Origin: Amoebophrya sp. A120
Lineage: Eukaryota > Sar > Dinophyceae > Syndiniales > Amoebophryaceae
Reading direction: 5' to 3'
DNA: 64,000 nucleotides
Assembly: GCA_905178155.1 (NCBI GenBank)
Contig: CAJINV010000008.1
Coordinates: 4,080,793 to 4,144,792 of the forward strand
Shown: piece by piece, positions 1 through 11,488 of the stretch
Position numbering within the stretch: the first letter of the stretch is position 1
Layout: every line of letters starts with the position of its first letter
Made by a program: the position numbers and the translations under genes
Notes under the pieces: model-generated
What the model was told of the DNA's origin: nothing
Database searches by the model: none
The model's input: only the letters and a program-made list of their open reading frames with translations

Positions 1-3000
1 GGATTTGCTGATCCCGATCATTCTCGGTTTGTGGGGAGGTCTGATCATCGGCATCGTGACCGAATACTACACGTCGCACTCCTACCGACCGGTGCGCGAA
101 ATCTCCGAGACCCAGCAGGTTTCCGCGGCCACGGGCATCATCTACGGGTTGGCACTGGGCTACCTTTCCTGCATCATCCCGATTCTGGTGCTGGTCCTCA
201 CCGTACTCGTCTCCCACAACCACGCAGGCATGTACGGAGTGGCCCTGGCAGCCTTAGGCATGCTCTCCACGTTGACACTTGGTAATATTCTCTATTGAAT
301 ATAGGACTTTTGATTTGATATGAAATTTGCAGTCGAAGATCATCTTTTCCTCTCGACGACACAGAGGAAGAGGATTTTTTTGCTCTTCTCGTCATTTATA
401 AAATGTTTCTCTGCGGCAGATAGAAAAGCAGATCAAGAACCAGTACGTAGCCGTGAACAAGAAGACCATGTTGATGCGTGTCGTGTGAAAACAACATTTT
501 GCAACTAATTCGGAATAGACGAAGAGCATTTTGCTAGTACTGGTGGTTTCCTCTTAGTCTTAACAACATCGTCATCAACGAACAACATATTTTTGTGAAA
601 TTATCAGGTCTTACCATCGACGCCTACGGTCCCATCTCTGACAACGCGGGCGGCATCGCGGAAATGAGCGGGCTCGGGGCTTCCACCCGCGAGCTCACCG
701 ACGCACTGGATGCGGCGGGCAACACCACCGCGGCGATCGGCAAGGGCTTTGCGATCGGCTCCGCCGCACTGGTGTCTCTAGCACTGTTTGGCGCCTTCAA
801 AGTCCGGGCGGGGGTGCAGACGGTGGATATCAAGTGCAAAAATGTCTGGGTCTGGAAGGTTAGAACTTGTCATGCTAAATCTGAATGATGCAAAAATCTG
901 TGTTGCGTGAGTGCCAAGAGCTGTCCGCTTTTGACTTTTGACCAAAATGAGAGGGACTTTCTCATGCAGGAAAGGCATAAAAGAGACCTCAAAAAATCTG
1001 TCATGCTGGGTCTCGCATTCCAGACCTCATGGGTCATGGAAAACCTGCATCACAAATCTTGCATTCTTCCAGACCCAGACACTTTTCATTGTAATAGAGG
1101 ACGTGTCGGACCCACTCGTGTGGAGCGGGCTGCTGGTCGGCGTATCATTTGTAAAAACGTCCCCACCCCATAGTCAAGATGGGGAATCGGCTAGAAAAGT
1201 CCACAAGCTTTGGCTGTTTCGCATGACAAATTTGGACTCGTAGCGTAGTGCTGTTTCTTTGGGGTAGTTCAGCAGCATCACAGATCTAGCACATCGTGCT
1301 GACTGGAGCATGACAAATTCCAAAACGGCACTTTTTTTGCTTCTCATGGGGCTCCGCATGACAAACACTTTCAGCATGCAGGTTTGGCGGGGACGTTTTT
1401 AAATACGATACGGCGCTATGCTGCCCTACGCGTTTTCGGCAATGACGATGAAGAGCGTTGGCGTGGCGGCACAAGATATGGTATGGATATGATATTATAC
1501 CCTTGTCTACTTGCGACGTACGATGTTACTTACGAACCTCGCGGCGCTCGCCGTCCTAGCTGCGTGGCGACTATTTGACGGACATCAAGTAGTTATTTCT
1601 CCTGCAAGTGTAGAGAAAACAAGCGTTTCCGAACATGAAAATGTCTTGTCCAAGAAGTGATGAAAAAAACCGCTGCCGGAAAACAAAAAAATAAAAAGCC
1701 GCTGTGTACTATAAAAAGATCCCTCCTCAGGTAAACGAATGCATGCGTCAATTTCCGCTGATTGTGGACGAGGGGAGAGAACCGGATTACGACACCTGCA
1801 TCAAGATTTCCACCGAAGTATGAACTGCAAAGACGTCTGGCTCTGTAAAATCGTAACCTGTAATTTTGCCGTCCGTCTCACGCAGGCCCGGGGGCGGGCT
1901 AGACACTTGAAGAAGGTGTTGGAAAAATTTGCTATGCTTGGCCGCACTCAAACAAAAGGATGCTTATGCTCAATGACCAGAATGCAGCACCACAGGTTCT
2001 TTCCACACCCAGACAGATTTGCAATGCATACGAAGCCAGTCTACGCGAGATGATCCTCCCAGGAGCGCTCGTGATTTTCACCCCAATTTTATCCTGCGTA
2101 AAAACGTCCCCACCTCCCTTGTCTAGAACTAGAAGATTGGAAATTTGATTGAATTTTCGATACATGCTACATCAAAATAAAGCAGTCGATAATCTGTGAT
2201 GCGGCTATGTTACGACTTCTACAGTCCGATGTAGCCGAAGTTGTCATTATAGAAGTCCCAAAACTCGTGAACGTGTCTACCTAGCAAGCTTCCGATCTTG
2301 TGTCGACTGCATGATGAGGAGGCGATAAAATTTTTACTCCGGATAAAAATTCACCGGCTTGGTCTTCGGCAAGGAATGCGTGGCCGGGTTGTTGTCCGGA
2401 ATTCTCGTGTATCAAGTGCAAAAATGTCTGGGTCTGGAAGAATGCAAGTTTGTCGTGCTTATCTCACATGACTCTTAAATTTGTCATGCACATTACCCGA
2501 GCGCCCCATTTTTCTGTCATGCAGAAACGCAGTTTCTCATGCAGAATAAGCAACACCTAGAAGCTCAGAAACTTATCATGCTGAGCCACCTTCGTGATAC
2601 GCCGCCCAGTATCATAACTTTCCAGACCCCGACATTTTTACATTTGATATCGTGTCCGGCGTGCAGCTGGCAATTTCCATGTCAAACACCGGCGGAGCCT
2701 GGGACAACGCGAAGAAGTACATTGAAAAGGGCGGCCTGGGACCGGAGAGCTGTATAGAAAATGTTATGTAAATTTACGAACTCGACTTGCAAAAAATAAA
2801 AACTGGACTTCAAATTGTCACCTGACACGACCATTCGCCGTGAGCTGCTGTGTGTGATTAACGTTTACGCATCTACATCATCGACGTCTCATGTAAGTAT
2901 ACTTTTATGCAGCATGAAGATGATGTCAAAACTACAAGAAGAGATCTTCTCCGAAATATTAAAACCAACAGCCAAGGGTAGCAAGGCACACCAGAACGCG

Positions 3001-3462
3001 GTCACCGGGGACACGGTTGGCGACTATGAAAGTGCATAACTCCCCCTCCCCCTCATTTGTCATGTAAGTTCCCAAATCCAGGCTGTGCGGTGCCTCTTGG
3101 CACTGTTTGCATGACAAGTTTTGGTAGCCCAAAAAGCATAGTGCATTCCAGTGTGAATCTGTCATGCAAAACCGGCATTCTTGGTGATGCTTGTACTGCC
3201 GTCCATGCTATACAAATGAGGGGGAGGGGGAGTTGTGCACTGTTATAGCGACCCGCTGAAGGACACCTCGGGGCCGAGTCTGAACATTTTGGTGAAGTTG
3301 TCCGCGATTATCTCACTGGTATTCGCGGAGGTGTTCATCAGCACGGGGTGGCTCGCAACCTCGAATGCCGTGGGCGGCGCGGCTGCCGTGAGCCCCACGT
3401 CCCAGCCAGCGGTTCCGAATGCTGCCATGAAGGCCAGCTCTCTGGCCGTCAAATCGCTGTGA
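1..3462 (+). CDS. K+-dependent H+-translocating inorganic pyrophosphatase (V-PPase), C-terminal part
   Basis: Membrane pump that couples pyrophosphate hydrolysis to proton transport into acidic compartments. The gene runs in from the left edge. Exons read by eye: <1-281, 608-827, 1102-1142, 1416-1480, 1731-1818, 2036-2089, 2351-2409, 2655-2751, 2972-3024, 3253-3462 (TGA). They sum to 388 codons in one frame. Conserved V-PPase blocks appear across the joins: VTEYYTS, AAMYGVA-like [78 protein letters not shown] and [17 protein letters not shown]. The Ala in GNTTAA (Lys in the K+-independent type) points to the K+-dependent class. Introns 282-607, 1481-1730 and 2752-2971 are GT-AG; the other six are TIR elements listed separately. 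The C-terminus has a 30-residue Ala/Ser/Val-rich tail after the last conserved segment. Family call is very secure; exon edges at the TIR introns are ambiguous by up to 5 bp because of the direct repeats. Confidence 0.95.
828..1096. mobile_element. introner element, family A, in V-PPase
   Basis: Begins TATCAAGTGC and contains the TIR block TGTCTGGGTCTGG, matched by CCAGACCCAGACA near 1072-1084; the last bases are eroded to AATA. Flanking repeats are GTGGA (823-827) and GAGGA (1097-1101). Keeping the left copy gives the conserved residues QTVDV, whereas keeping the right copy would give QTEDV, so the right copy appears to leave with the element. Confidence 0.85.
1143..1410. mobile_element. introner element, family B, in V-PPase
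   Basis: Starts TATCATTTGTAAAAACGTCC and ends GGACGTTTTTAAATACGATA. A perfect 5-bp repeat CGGCG flanks it (1138-1142, 1411-1415). Removal joins GTC GGC GCT ATG CTG, giving the invariant V-PPase segment [11 protein letters not shown]. The interior is homologous over its length to the element at 33465-33743 in another gene. Confidence 0.93.
1819..2030. mobile_element. introner element, family A variant, in V-PPase
   Basis: Starts TATGAACTGCAAAGACGTCT and ends CAGATTTGCAATGCATA, with a perfect flanking repeat CGAAG (1814-1818, 2031-2035). Removal gives [11 protein letters not shown], the expected V-PPase sequence. Confidence 0.9.
2090..2345. mobile_element. introner element, family B, in V-PPase
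   Basis: Starts TATCCTGCGTAAAAACGTCC and ends TTTTTACTCCGGATA. The flanking repeat is eroded (AATTT on the left, AAAAT on the right). Removal restores [14 protein letters not shown] in frame. Confidence 0.82.
2410..2649. mobile_element. introner element, family A, in V-PPase
   Basis: Starts TATCAAGTGCAAAAATGTCT and ends GACATTTTTACATTTGATA, with a perfect flanking repeat TCGTG (2405-2409, 2650-2654). Removal gives [18 protein letters not shown]. Confidence 0.93.
3025..3247. mobile_element. introner element, family C, in V-PPase
   Basis: The TIR is about 36 bp with two mismatches: it starts TATGAAAGTGCATAACTCCC and ends GAGTTGTGCACTGTTATA. A perfect repeat GCGAC flanks it (3020-3024, 3248-3252). 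Removal joins GTT GGC GAC CCG CTG, giving the invariant [10 protein letters not shown]. Confidence 0.93.
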
Positions 3463-5835
3463 GCGCCTCCTCGTGCAGATGAATGGAAGAGGACGAAAAA
3501 ATAATCACCTATCGCTTCGCTTATTCTACTTCTCTCAAGAGCTTCCTCATCTAGCAATCAATCTCTCTGCGCCGGAGTTAAAGATGATAACAATGACGAA
3601 GTTCAGGAGATGATACGGGGGAAGTAGAAGTAGTAGTGGGCGAGAGGAAAATAACAATGACTCCTTGGAAAAAACTAACCGCACGACGGTGCTGGTGCAG
3701 TAAGTAGAAGAAGTACTGCTAGTAAAAATGCCGATGATGTTAATGCTGGTGCTGGCAAAAAATAAAAGCCCAGGCCGCTCACCTACACAGGTGCCGCAGA
3801 GGAAAGCCGATCAGTACTATCCATCCTGAAAATAGATGAGCGTGGGTGTAGTGGCTTCCGTAGTTCTTCCGAGAAAAAAACGAAACGAGGAACGACCAAA
3901 GTTACCCGTCCCAACAATCCTCGGCTGACGAGAGATGAAGAACAATTTTTTCAATTTGAATTTACTGTTTACTGTAGCTTATCGTTTACTGTCAGAAGAT
4001 TTGAAGAAGATTTTATACGAAGATTCAGCATTGTCAGATCATTGATAGCACCAAGCCAAGGATCTCAATTGGTGACGAAAAGAATAAGAAAAATTGTGAC
4101 TGTTTTACTCGGGATATGAATTTGTGAGCTCCGCTTTAGCTAAGACTTGCAATGCCTTGTACAAGCTACCTACATCATAGGCTTTCCATTCCGCAGCCAA
4201 CTCGCTCCAAAGCGTTGTGGTGCGGTGGTGAGCGATTGAGCTAGAGCTACTTTGCAGCTAGAAATACCGCGGACGCAGCGAGGGACCACGCGGCTGTCCT
4301 GTAGTACCTTTTTATTCGACCTCTCTAGTGCAACCTAGGTACTTAACCCTGCAGGAGCTGATGGTGCTGATTATAGATATTTGTGGCAAGAGACTTCTAG
4401 ATTATTTACCCCGTTTCTTCCTAAACTTGTAAATCCGTTTCAGCTCTTCCAAGCAGCATCGCCGCCAATAAACACAGGCGACACGGTATCCCGCGAAAAA
4501 CCTGCTTTACTAACCCGATGGATTTTGTTTTTGCATGTTTGTATGCATGACTCACATCAAAATAAAGCTGCCATGTGTGCATGAGGATAAGCAAGTTTCG
4601 TAGGAGAAAAAATAAACATGGCGGGAAAAATCCCATGTTTTGTAGTTGTTCTAGCTCCTGCAAGGCATGAAACTCTCGAAGACCGCGGCTTTCTCGTCTC
4701 CATCACATTGAGGTCACAGTGAAGCAGTTTTTTCTCGCGATAAATGGAAGAACAGGCAGCCCTTTGCTTTTAACCTTATTGAACTTCTAGATTCTTTTTT
4801 CTCTTCCAAATAGTAACGCATGTGTTATCTGTGCTTCTAGTGCTGTAATTGCAGCAGGCGGGTGCCGTTGCAGATGTTTCCGTGGTCCCTGCTGAGCCGC
4901 GCTCAGACGGGGGACACTACTTTCGAATTCAGAAAATGCTCACGCTAATGCTATACTCGAAGATAAAGAAGATCGTCGACCTCAAAGGAAGGACAGTTAT
5001 GGATGTGAAATCAAATATTTTGCTTACTGTGCTATTTTGTAACAAGACAAGAATTATTTCTACTATTTGAGCTTTTTTCGAATCTGTATCTTCCGTGTCT
5101 GCCCGCGTTTCGTGGCCAGCAGCGCTCGGACGAGCGAAATGATCATAGCTACTATTGTGGAGCTATTGACACGAGCTACGTGCTCTTGGTGGACTTGCTT
5201 CATCTTCGGATGTAAGTAGTCTCCCGCCTGCTGTTGTGGGGCTCGTGGCATCATCTTGGGCGTCGTCTACTGGTTTTGTTCCTCATTGTAAGTTGCCCTC
5301 GAGCCACCTCCAACTGATCGTTGTTCTGGACAAGAAGGAGGCAGGTTGCATCATCATCTTCGTAAGATTAGACAAGCACTTGTTAGTTTCAGGCATCGTA
5401 TTTGTTTCATCCTCGACATCGTGGCCAGTCTGGGAGCTGAAGTTGTACGAGAGTGAAGACCATCATCAAGACCGGTTCGCTGGTCCAGGCAGCATTATTT
5501 GTGATTCGCTCCTACTTCGTGTGAGAATAAAGAGAAAGCTTGACAGAGAGACTGAGGGAGATATTAGTGCGTTCGCCGAGTTTGTCCTTTCATCAATCTG
5601 CAGTCGCTAAATTCGCTGGCGTTGGTCCATTCGCTCGCACAAAGAGATAGACGGAAGTAGAGGGAGAAATTTGAAACTTCATCGCTCTACTTCTGCTAGC
5701 CTCTTTGTTCTTTACTTTTCCGAGCAAGTGAAAATTTCTCTGCTCTTACAAGATCCTGATCCAGGGAAAACAGGTGGTACGGTAGGTACGTATCTCTCAG
5801 AACTCGTCGTCTGCAAAAAGGTTATTTACCCAACG
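3463..5835. other. intergenic region, no gene recognised
   Basis: About 2.4 kb between two convincingly ended genes. It holds several short open frames, the longest on the + strand ending at 5610, but none shows a family motif or composition like the neighbours. Its last part (about 5240-5830) could be leader exons or 5' UTR of the next gene; nothing in the sequence decides this. Confidence 0.5.
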
Positions 5836-8800
5836 ATGGAGCAGAACGCCTCCGCGGGGTTCGCGAAAAAAATCGAGATGCCGGGCGACTTCCCGGAGAT
5901 CCTGAAGGACTTCACACGGGAGGTTTTGAGGCATCAACCAGGAAACGTGTACGAATTCGGCGTAAAATATTTCGAAGAGAAACTCCTCGCGTCCGGTTCG
6001 GCGGCTTTGGAGTCCGCATTGTCGGGCGATGACTTGTCCCTGGAGAAGATGGAAGAGATCATCCAGCAGCTCTTTATCAAATACGACGAAGACAAGTCCG
6101 GCTACCTGGACAGGAGAGAATTCAGAAAATTGCTCTCAGACCTCAGGACACAGTACGCATTTTTTTTTAAAAACCTCGATCTACATCTTCACGTAAGTAG
6201 ACGTGCGGGTCGTGGAGGTCGCTGTTCATGTTAATGCCATAAATAAGTAGTATCGCAGCACTGCAGGTTCGGACTTTTCGTACAGGAACCTCACGTCGAA
6301 TGTCATGAACCCACCAGAATATTCCACATAATGTGAAAACGCGAAAATCTGCAATCGCAAACTCATCTTCAGGATTCCTTTTATTTCCGAAGACGATTAT
6401 CCTGAGTAAAAATAGATGTCCCCACTAGATTTTTGTTTCTTCCAGTACATAGCTTGAACACCCTAAGGTCAAGATAGATCATTTAAGGCTGTTCTTGCGC
6501 TCCACCAGCCGAAAACATGTTGAATAAATCCGATTTCAAAAAGTCCCGGAGAGCAATGAATAGAAAATGCTCCCAATGTGCTGGCGCATGAGAGGACACA
6601 AGCTAGGCCTAGGGCTAGGCATGCAAAGGAATATGCATGAAAAGTCTGGGGAGGTGGGGATGTTTTTACTCCGGATAGCGACCTGTTCTTCTTTATGTCC
6701 GAGGCAGACGGTGACGAAAACAACGTATGCAGTGCAAAAGTGTCTGGGTCCGGAAGATGAACAGGGCAAGCTGTTTTGCATGGAGACCGAAAAGATCGCA
6801 GCTTGGTGTGTCCTGCAAAAACGCAGCGCGCTGCAGATAGGTACAGAGGGTCCCACCAGGACGAACTTGAACTTGTCGTGCTAGCTTGGCTGCATTTAGA
6901 AGTCAGTGTAGTGCAAGTGCTCCCATCATGCACAAATTCGTATCGCAAATTTCCAGACCCAGTTCGATTTTCTCAATGCATAAAACCAGATCGAATACGA
7001 CGAGTTTATTCCAGTAGCACTGCAAATCATCCAGACAATGTATCTATACCTAGCTCCTACGAGCAGCGTATCTTCTTCCTCAATTAAGATTAAGAATGAC
7101 AAAAACATCCTAGCTTTTCGTTTTTTTGATGTGGTCTTTCACTTTTGAACATGACCAAAATAACCACCACACGTCGAAGGGGAAGGAAAGGAGTAAACTC
7201 ATAATATTGAAAAAAAAATGCAGGTACTCCCGGAAAAAGCACCTCGCGCACAAGCAGGAAGTGCAGGCACAGGCACAAGTATGGAACAAATTCGACAGCC
7301 TAGCCGCGGTCAATAGGTAACATCAATCCGGCGTTGTCCTGTTGGGTGCCACTTTTCTTTTAGGAGGTGGAGAAGCACTAGCTGCACCAGAAATGATGTT
7401 CATGTTGTTTTAAGTATTTCATTCATTCCACGACGAACTCTACTGCATCATGATCTTCGATGGCAAGAACGTGTTGCACCAGCACCCTCAAGATGACATT
7501 ACGGCCAGTATGAATCGAAGTTAATACATGTTGATCGTGATCGAATTTCATCCCTTGCATAAACTGCAATCCTGGTGCACGGTATGGATCGAGCAGAGCT
7601 TGAGGACGTGCTGCAAAAATTGTTCCGAAACTTCGACACCGACGGGTACTATAGTGCATCTGCATACTTACTGGCTTACTGAAAATGAGCATGACAAGTA
7701 GTTGATTTGTCTTTTGATTTCCATGCGCGATTCGTGTAACTCAAGTCTAAAAGTCGCTGTCCTTATTTCTTCAAAACCTAAAATGAACTCTATGATAATG
7801 ATTGACTGTTGTTTGAGTAGACGCATCGATCTAAGTACCTTCATGCGATGGTAACAACTTGTAGTACGCGCATGTATTAAGACAGAAGAAATAGTGCAAA
7901 TTTTGCAGTGATCCCTCGTCTTTGACTTTTTATCAGGTCCGGTGCCCTGTCCCGTAGCGAATTCGAGAAGGCACTGTCCTCCATGGAGCTCGGCTTGACA
8001 ATACCTATTGCAAATATCCCTGGGTTCGTATTTGTGATGGGAACAGATATCTGTCGCATATCATATTCTGCATACGACAAGAATTATGGAATCTGCGAAG
8101 ATTATAATGGCATGGAGAGAATTCGTGACTTTCTCTATCTTACTGGAAGAACAAGGCCATGCAAAATCATATAAATATGGTGTGGCGCTGGGTGCGGGTG
8201 TCCACTACATGATGATGATGATGATGATGATGATGCAGTGGTCGCAAAACTTGTAATGCGTTTATGCCGTAGAGAAGTCCGCGCATGCCCATGTTGAAAG
8301 CGTCGGCATGACAACAAGTCGCGTGCTTTCAATAAATATCCGGACCCCGAGGACATATTTGCAGGGGATAGACAAGAAAAGAAATCAATTCCATCCTCTT
8401 CCACTACGACGCAGACGAGTATCCTCTGTGAAATAAACGTCTCGACCCTATATCTGCCATGCAATTTTATATGCTCTCATGCGCAGGAGCCCCTTGAGAG
8501 GCAGCATTTATTTCCAATGCTATTAGTTTATCATTATCTAGGACGTCGAGTTTGATGTTTGTCTGCTAACAGACTGTCGGTTTCAGCTTCTGACGCGACT
8601 GTGTTAGAAGCTGCAGCCCATCGCGACAACTAAAAATGATCTAGAGATCCGAAATTGTCAATCTATGCAAAAACAGCGTTCAACCCTGTACCTGTAGTTG
8701 ATTCGCGTATTATAGCAACATGCCTATTTTGACGTTGACGAGGATCATCTTCATCATGTATGACTATGCTAGAATGGGGTGGGGACGTTTTCACTCGGGA

Positions 8801-11488
8801 TCACGAGGACGGGAATATCACGTATTCCGAATTCGTCCCCTTCGCTTTCGATCTGCTGTCCAAACTAACTGAGTTGAGGATTTTCGAAACCGAGATGGCA
8901 GAGGACGAGCTCGCACAGTTTCTATATCCCAGAGAAAATAAAACCTAGCATGCCACTGTCGACGTAATGCAAGAAGAATGCACAGAGGACCAGGACATTC
9001 CAGTTCTGCCATAGAGGGGCCATATTACATGGCACGGGGCCCAGGCTACGCATGACAGATTTGCCTATCTAAGTCGTGCTTATTCATCTTGCACGACAAG
9101 TGTGAGAATATCCCAGTTTTTTTCTGTGTGATACCCTCGTGGATTTGTTCAAGGCAAAAGAGGTCGAGCTGGGAGGCAGCGGCGGAGAGAGGCCGCCAGG
9201 TATCATGTTTAACAACATGAAACATGATTCTTGGAGTGCGTTTAGCTCGTTTTGCAAGCTAATAACTCTGCGGAAAATATAATTGAAGCAGATCCAAACG
9301 CAAGAAGATCATGAAGGTGCATATTTACTTACAGCACTACAGTATTTCTCATGCGATGTTGTGGAGAGCCGCAAGTGGGCAAATAAATAGTTTGAGCAGC
9401 TGCAAGAACCGGCAGTGAATAAGTAAAATAGTAGAAATACCAAATAGAACTTCTACCTGACTTCTGTGATCAAGGTATGCTACCGGTGGACGAAATCAAG
9501 GACCTCCTACACCAAGCGGCATCTAGGAAAGTGAAAGATGAAGAAAACGCATGCAATATTCAATACGTTCTCGTGCTGCTTGTAACTTCCGCCCTCGTCA
9601 AGTCTGTGCTTTTCTATTTCAGGATGAAATTATAATACTTAAAGGCTTATTGGTCATGGCGTTTACAGCATGATGGTGATACATAAAGCGCTGATCCTTG
9701 ATGGCACGATACGCTGGCATCGAATGAAAAATGATGTTGTGCGGGAGTTGGAAATAAGAGCGTCGCTTTTTCTTTGTTCCTATCCATACCTCTGGGTTTG
9801 ACAAGATTGCAGGTTATCGCCGTCGTTTCTGCAGCAGAGGCAAATGACGAAGGTAAGTAAGTACCTAAAAGCTGCACCGTACATATTTTTGTAGGGTAGT
9901 TTTCAGTTTTCATCACTATTAGCATGCAGGTCGCGATTCGAAGCGATGTACTACTTCTCATTCAGAAGTCCCGAACTCTTCATCCACACAAGTTAAGAGG
10001 TAGGGATCGGTGTTGCCGAGGTGCGAAAAACATCACGGTAGATGTGGAGCCGGAATTTTTTGTTGATACGGCACAACTGACATCAATATACTAATCAGGT
10101 TACGTGAACTATATGCAGTTCATACCGAAGGCGGTGGACGTTGCAAGAGCCCTGATGTCTTTCGAGGATGACCTGGCCGCGAAGGTGGATACCACACAGA
10201 AAAATCAAAATGCTAGCATCATGCTGCCAATTTGTAAAATGCAAAAATAGAAGATCATACTTAGGCTCTACTTACAGAAACAAAAATCCGTCGTCACCAT
10301 GCGCGAGCCTATTATGAATAGCATGCTGTTCCTTGTTTTTCTTCTTGCGAGATGTTGCAAAAGATGAAAGTTTTCGTTGTATTCATTTTTCCATATGACC
10401 ACATCAAATAGAAATGTGCTAGCTTTTTTCTTTTTCGTGTGTGATAATGGAGCTCCGCGACTTGACCGTCGTGGTGCACGAGACCCTCAGCGCCATGCCG
10501 TGCCCAAGTAAACTTCCTTTTTTTCCATGCAGGATGCTGAATTAAGAGTTCGCCTCCAACTGGTAATGGTATCGTCGATTTCATGCGTGACAAATCGGTT
10601 CAACTTTGACGATTTCGATCCTGACACTCACATTATGCTATTATCCAGGCCCCTATGGCGACGTCGAAGCCGGTATCCACGCCCTGGGTGTGGAGGACGG
10701 AATATCCTGAGTGAAAACGTCCCCGTCGAATGTTTGTCATGCAAATCTGCATGATGCTCAGGAACAGGATGTCAATGCCTCTCATGGGCATGCGAGGCCC
10801 ATGATTCGGGGAATCATATACTATATGATGGTGTTTTATGTAATGGCTGACCACGGCTGCAACGACATGTTCATGTGCAAGTCCAAATTCGTCACGCCGA
10901 GTTCACAAAGCTTGCTTCTGCACTTCTTGTTTCTGCATTCTCTATCTCTTCATCACGCGGACGAGTTCAGAGAGCTTGCCTCTGTCTCTCACGCGGAGTT
11001 CACAAACCTTGCTTGTTAGCAGATCATCTCATGCATCTTCACGTCGTATCACTACGCATTATACCATAGGGCGGGGACTACATTTTCGCTCAGGATATGG
11101 GATCGCCCGTAGTTTGCTCACCGCAGCCCGATTCGCGCTCATCGACGGCGGCGTGGACACCGCGACGCTGGCAAAGGATGCGTACGCGAGTGCACAACTG
11201 ACTCCCCGGGTCCCCGTCATTTTCCACGCAAAAGCGCAACTCCAGTGCCAGTTGATGTTGCGTTTTCGTTTTGGCACGGTTTGCATGATAGGCTCGCTTC
11301 AGCTGCTGTCCACCTTGTAGTTGTACAAAAATACTGCGTGCGTCTGTTATGCTTTGTTCTTGTTGATGACGCTTCTGGTCCTGGTGGTGTCGCTAAGTAC
11401 TCACGTTTGCCCTCCAAGTGGGAGGGGAGTTGTGCACTCTCATAATGCGCCCAGCATTCTCAAAAATTCGATGCGGGGGATGAAGTGA
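5836..11488 (+). CDS. RIIa-domain, multi-EF-hand calcium-binding protein
   Basis: Seventeen short exons: 5836-6152, 6373-6397, 6683-6725, 6988-7039, 7224-7316, about 7583-7645, 7937-8001, 8376-8419, 8808-8924, 9139-9199, 9475-9530, 9813-9852, 10099-10189, 10452-10507, 10649-10702, 11103-11182, 11450-11488 (TGA). They total 1296 nt, 431 residues. Residues 14-45 (FPEILKDFTREVLRHQP...) look like the RIIa dimerisation/docking fold found in A-kinase anchoring and ciliary proteins. Four good 12-residue EF loops follow: DEDKSGYLDRRE, DGDENNEIEYDE, DTDGSGALSRSE and DADEDGNITYSE; a weak fifth is at the exon 12-13 join. A Ca2+-sensing flagellar or scaffold role is inference. Eight introns are TIR elements; the other joins are GT-AG except intron 5, whose acceptor near 7582 has no AG in the needed phase and is the weakest call. 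Confidence 0.85.
6398..6677. mobile_element. introner element, family B, in EF-hand gene
   Basis: Starts TATCCTGAGTAAAAATAGAT and ends GATGTTTTTACTCCGGATA. The flanking repeat is degraded (ACGAT left, GCGAC right). Removal gives ISEDDLFFFMSEADGDENN, completing an EF-hand. Confidence 0.82.
6726..6982. mobile_element. introner element, family A, in EF-hand gene
   Basis: Starts TATGCAGTGCAAAAGTGTCT (then GGGTCCGG) and ends CCAGACCC...CAATGCATA. Flanks are CAACG and AAACC, a degraded repeat. Removal completes the EF loop DGDENNEIEYDE. Confidence 0.8.
8002..8370. mobile_element. introner element, family A-like, in EF-hand gene
   Basis: Starts TACCTATTGCAAATATCCCT and ends ACATATTTGCAGGGGATA, with a perfect repeat GACAA (7997-8001, 8371-8375). 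Removal gives LGLTRKEINSILFHYDADE, joining two parts of an EF-hand. It contains a (ATG)n microsatellite. Confidence 0.88.
8209..8235 (+). repeat. (ATG)n microsatellite
   Basis: Nine uninterrupted ATG triplets inside the introner at 8002-8370. The tract is intronic, so it is not a poly-residue coding tract. Confidence 0.9.
8420..8802. mobile_element. introner element, family B, in EF-hand gene
   Basis: Starts TATCCTCTGTGAAATAAACG and ends GGGGACGTTTTCACTCGGGATC (final A changed to C). A perfect repeat ACGAG flanks it (8415-8419, 8803-8807). Removal restores the loop DADEDGNITYSEF across the join. Confidence 0.88.
8925..9133. mobile_element. introner element, family D, in EF-hand gene
   Basis: Starts TATCCCAGAGAAAATAAAAC and ends TTTTTTTCTGTGTGATA. 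The flanking repeat is degraded (TTCTA, CCCTC). Removal gives AQFLVDLFKAKEVEL in frame. Confidence 0.72.
10190..10446. mobile_element. introner element, family D, in EF-hand gene
   Basis: Starts TACCACACAGAAAAATCAAA and ends CTTTTTCGTGTGTGATA; the inner TIR TGCTAGC also matches. Flanks are GTGGA and ATGGA. Removal gives LAAKVELRDLTVVVHE in frame. Confidence 0.82.
10703..11097. mobile_element. introner element, family B, in EF-hand gene
   Basis: The longest unit here (395 bp). It starts TATCCTGAGTGAAAACGTCC and ends TTTTCGCTCAGGATA. Flanks are CGGAA and TGGGA (degraded). Removal gives GVEDGIARSLLTAARFAL. The interior has a local duplication around CACGC(C/G)GA-GTTCA (10890-11005). Confidence 0.83.
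11183..11444. mobile_element. introner element, family C, in EF-hand gene
   Basis: Starts TACGCGAGTGCACAACTGAC and ends GGGAGTTGTGCACTCTCATA, with a perfect repeat ATGCG (11178-11182, 11445-11449). It shares TTGGCAC-GTTTGCATGA with the element at 3025-3247. Removal leads into the last 12 codons and the TGA stop. Confidence 0.9.
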
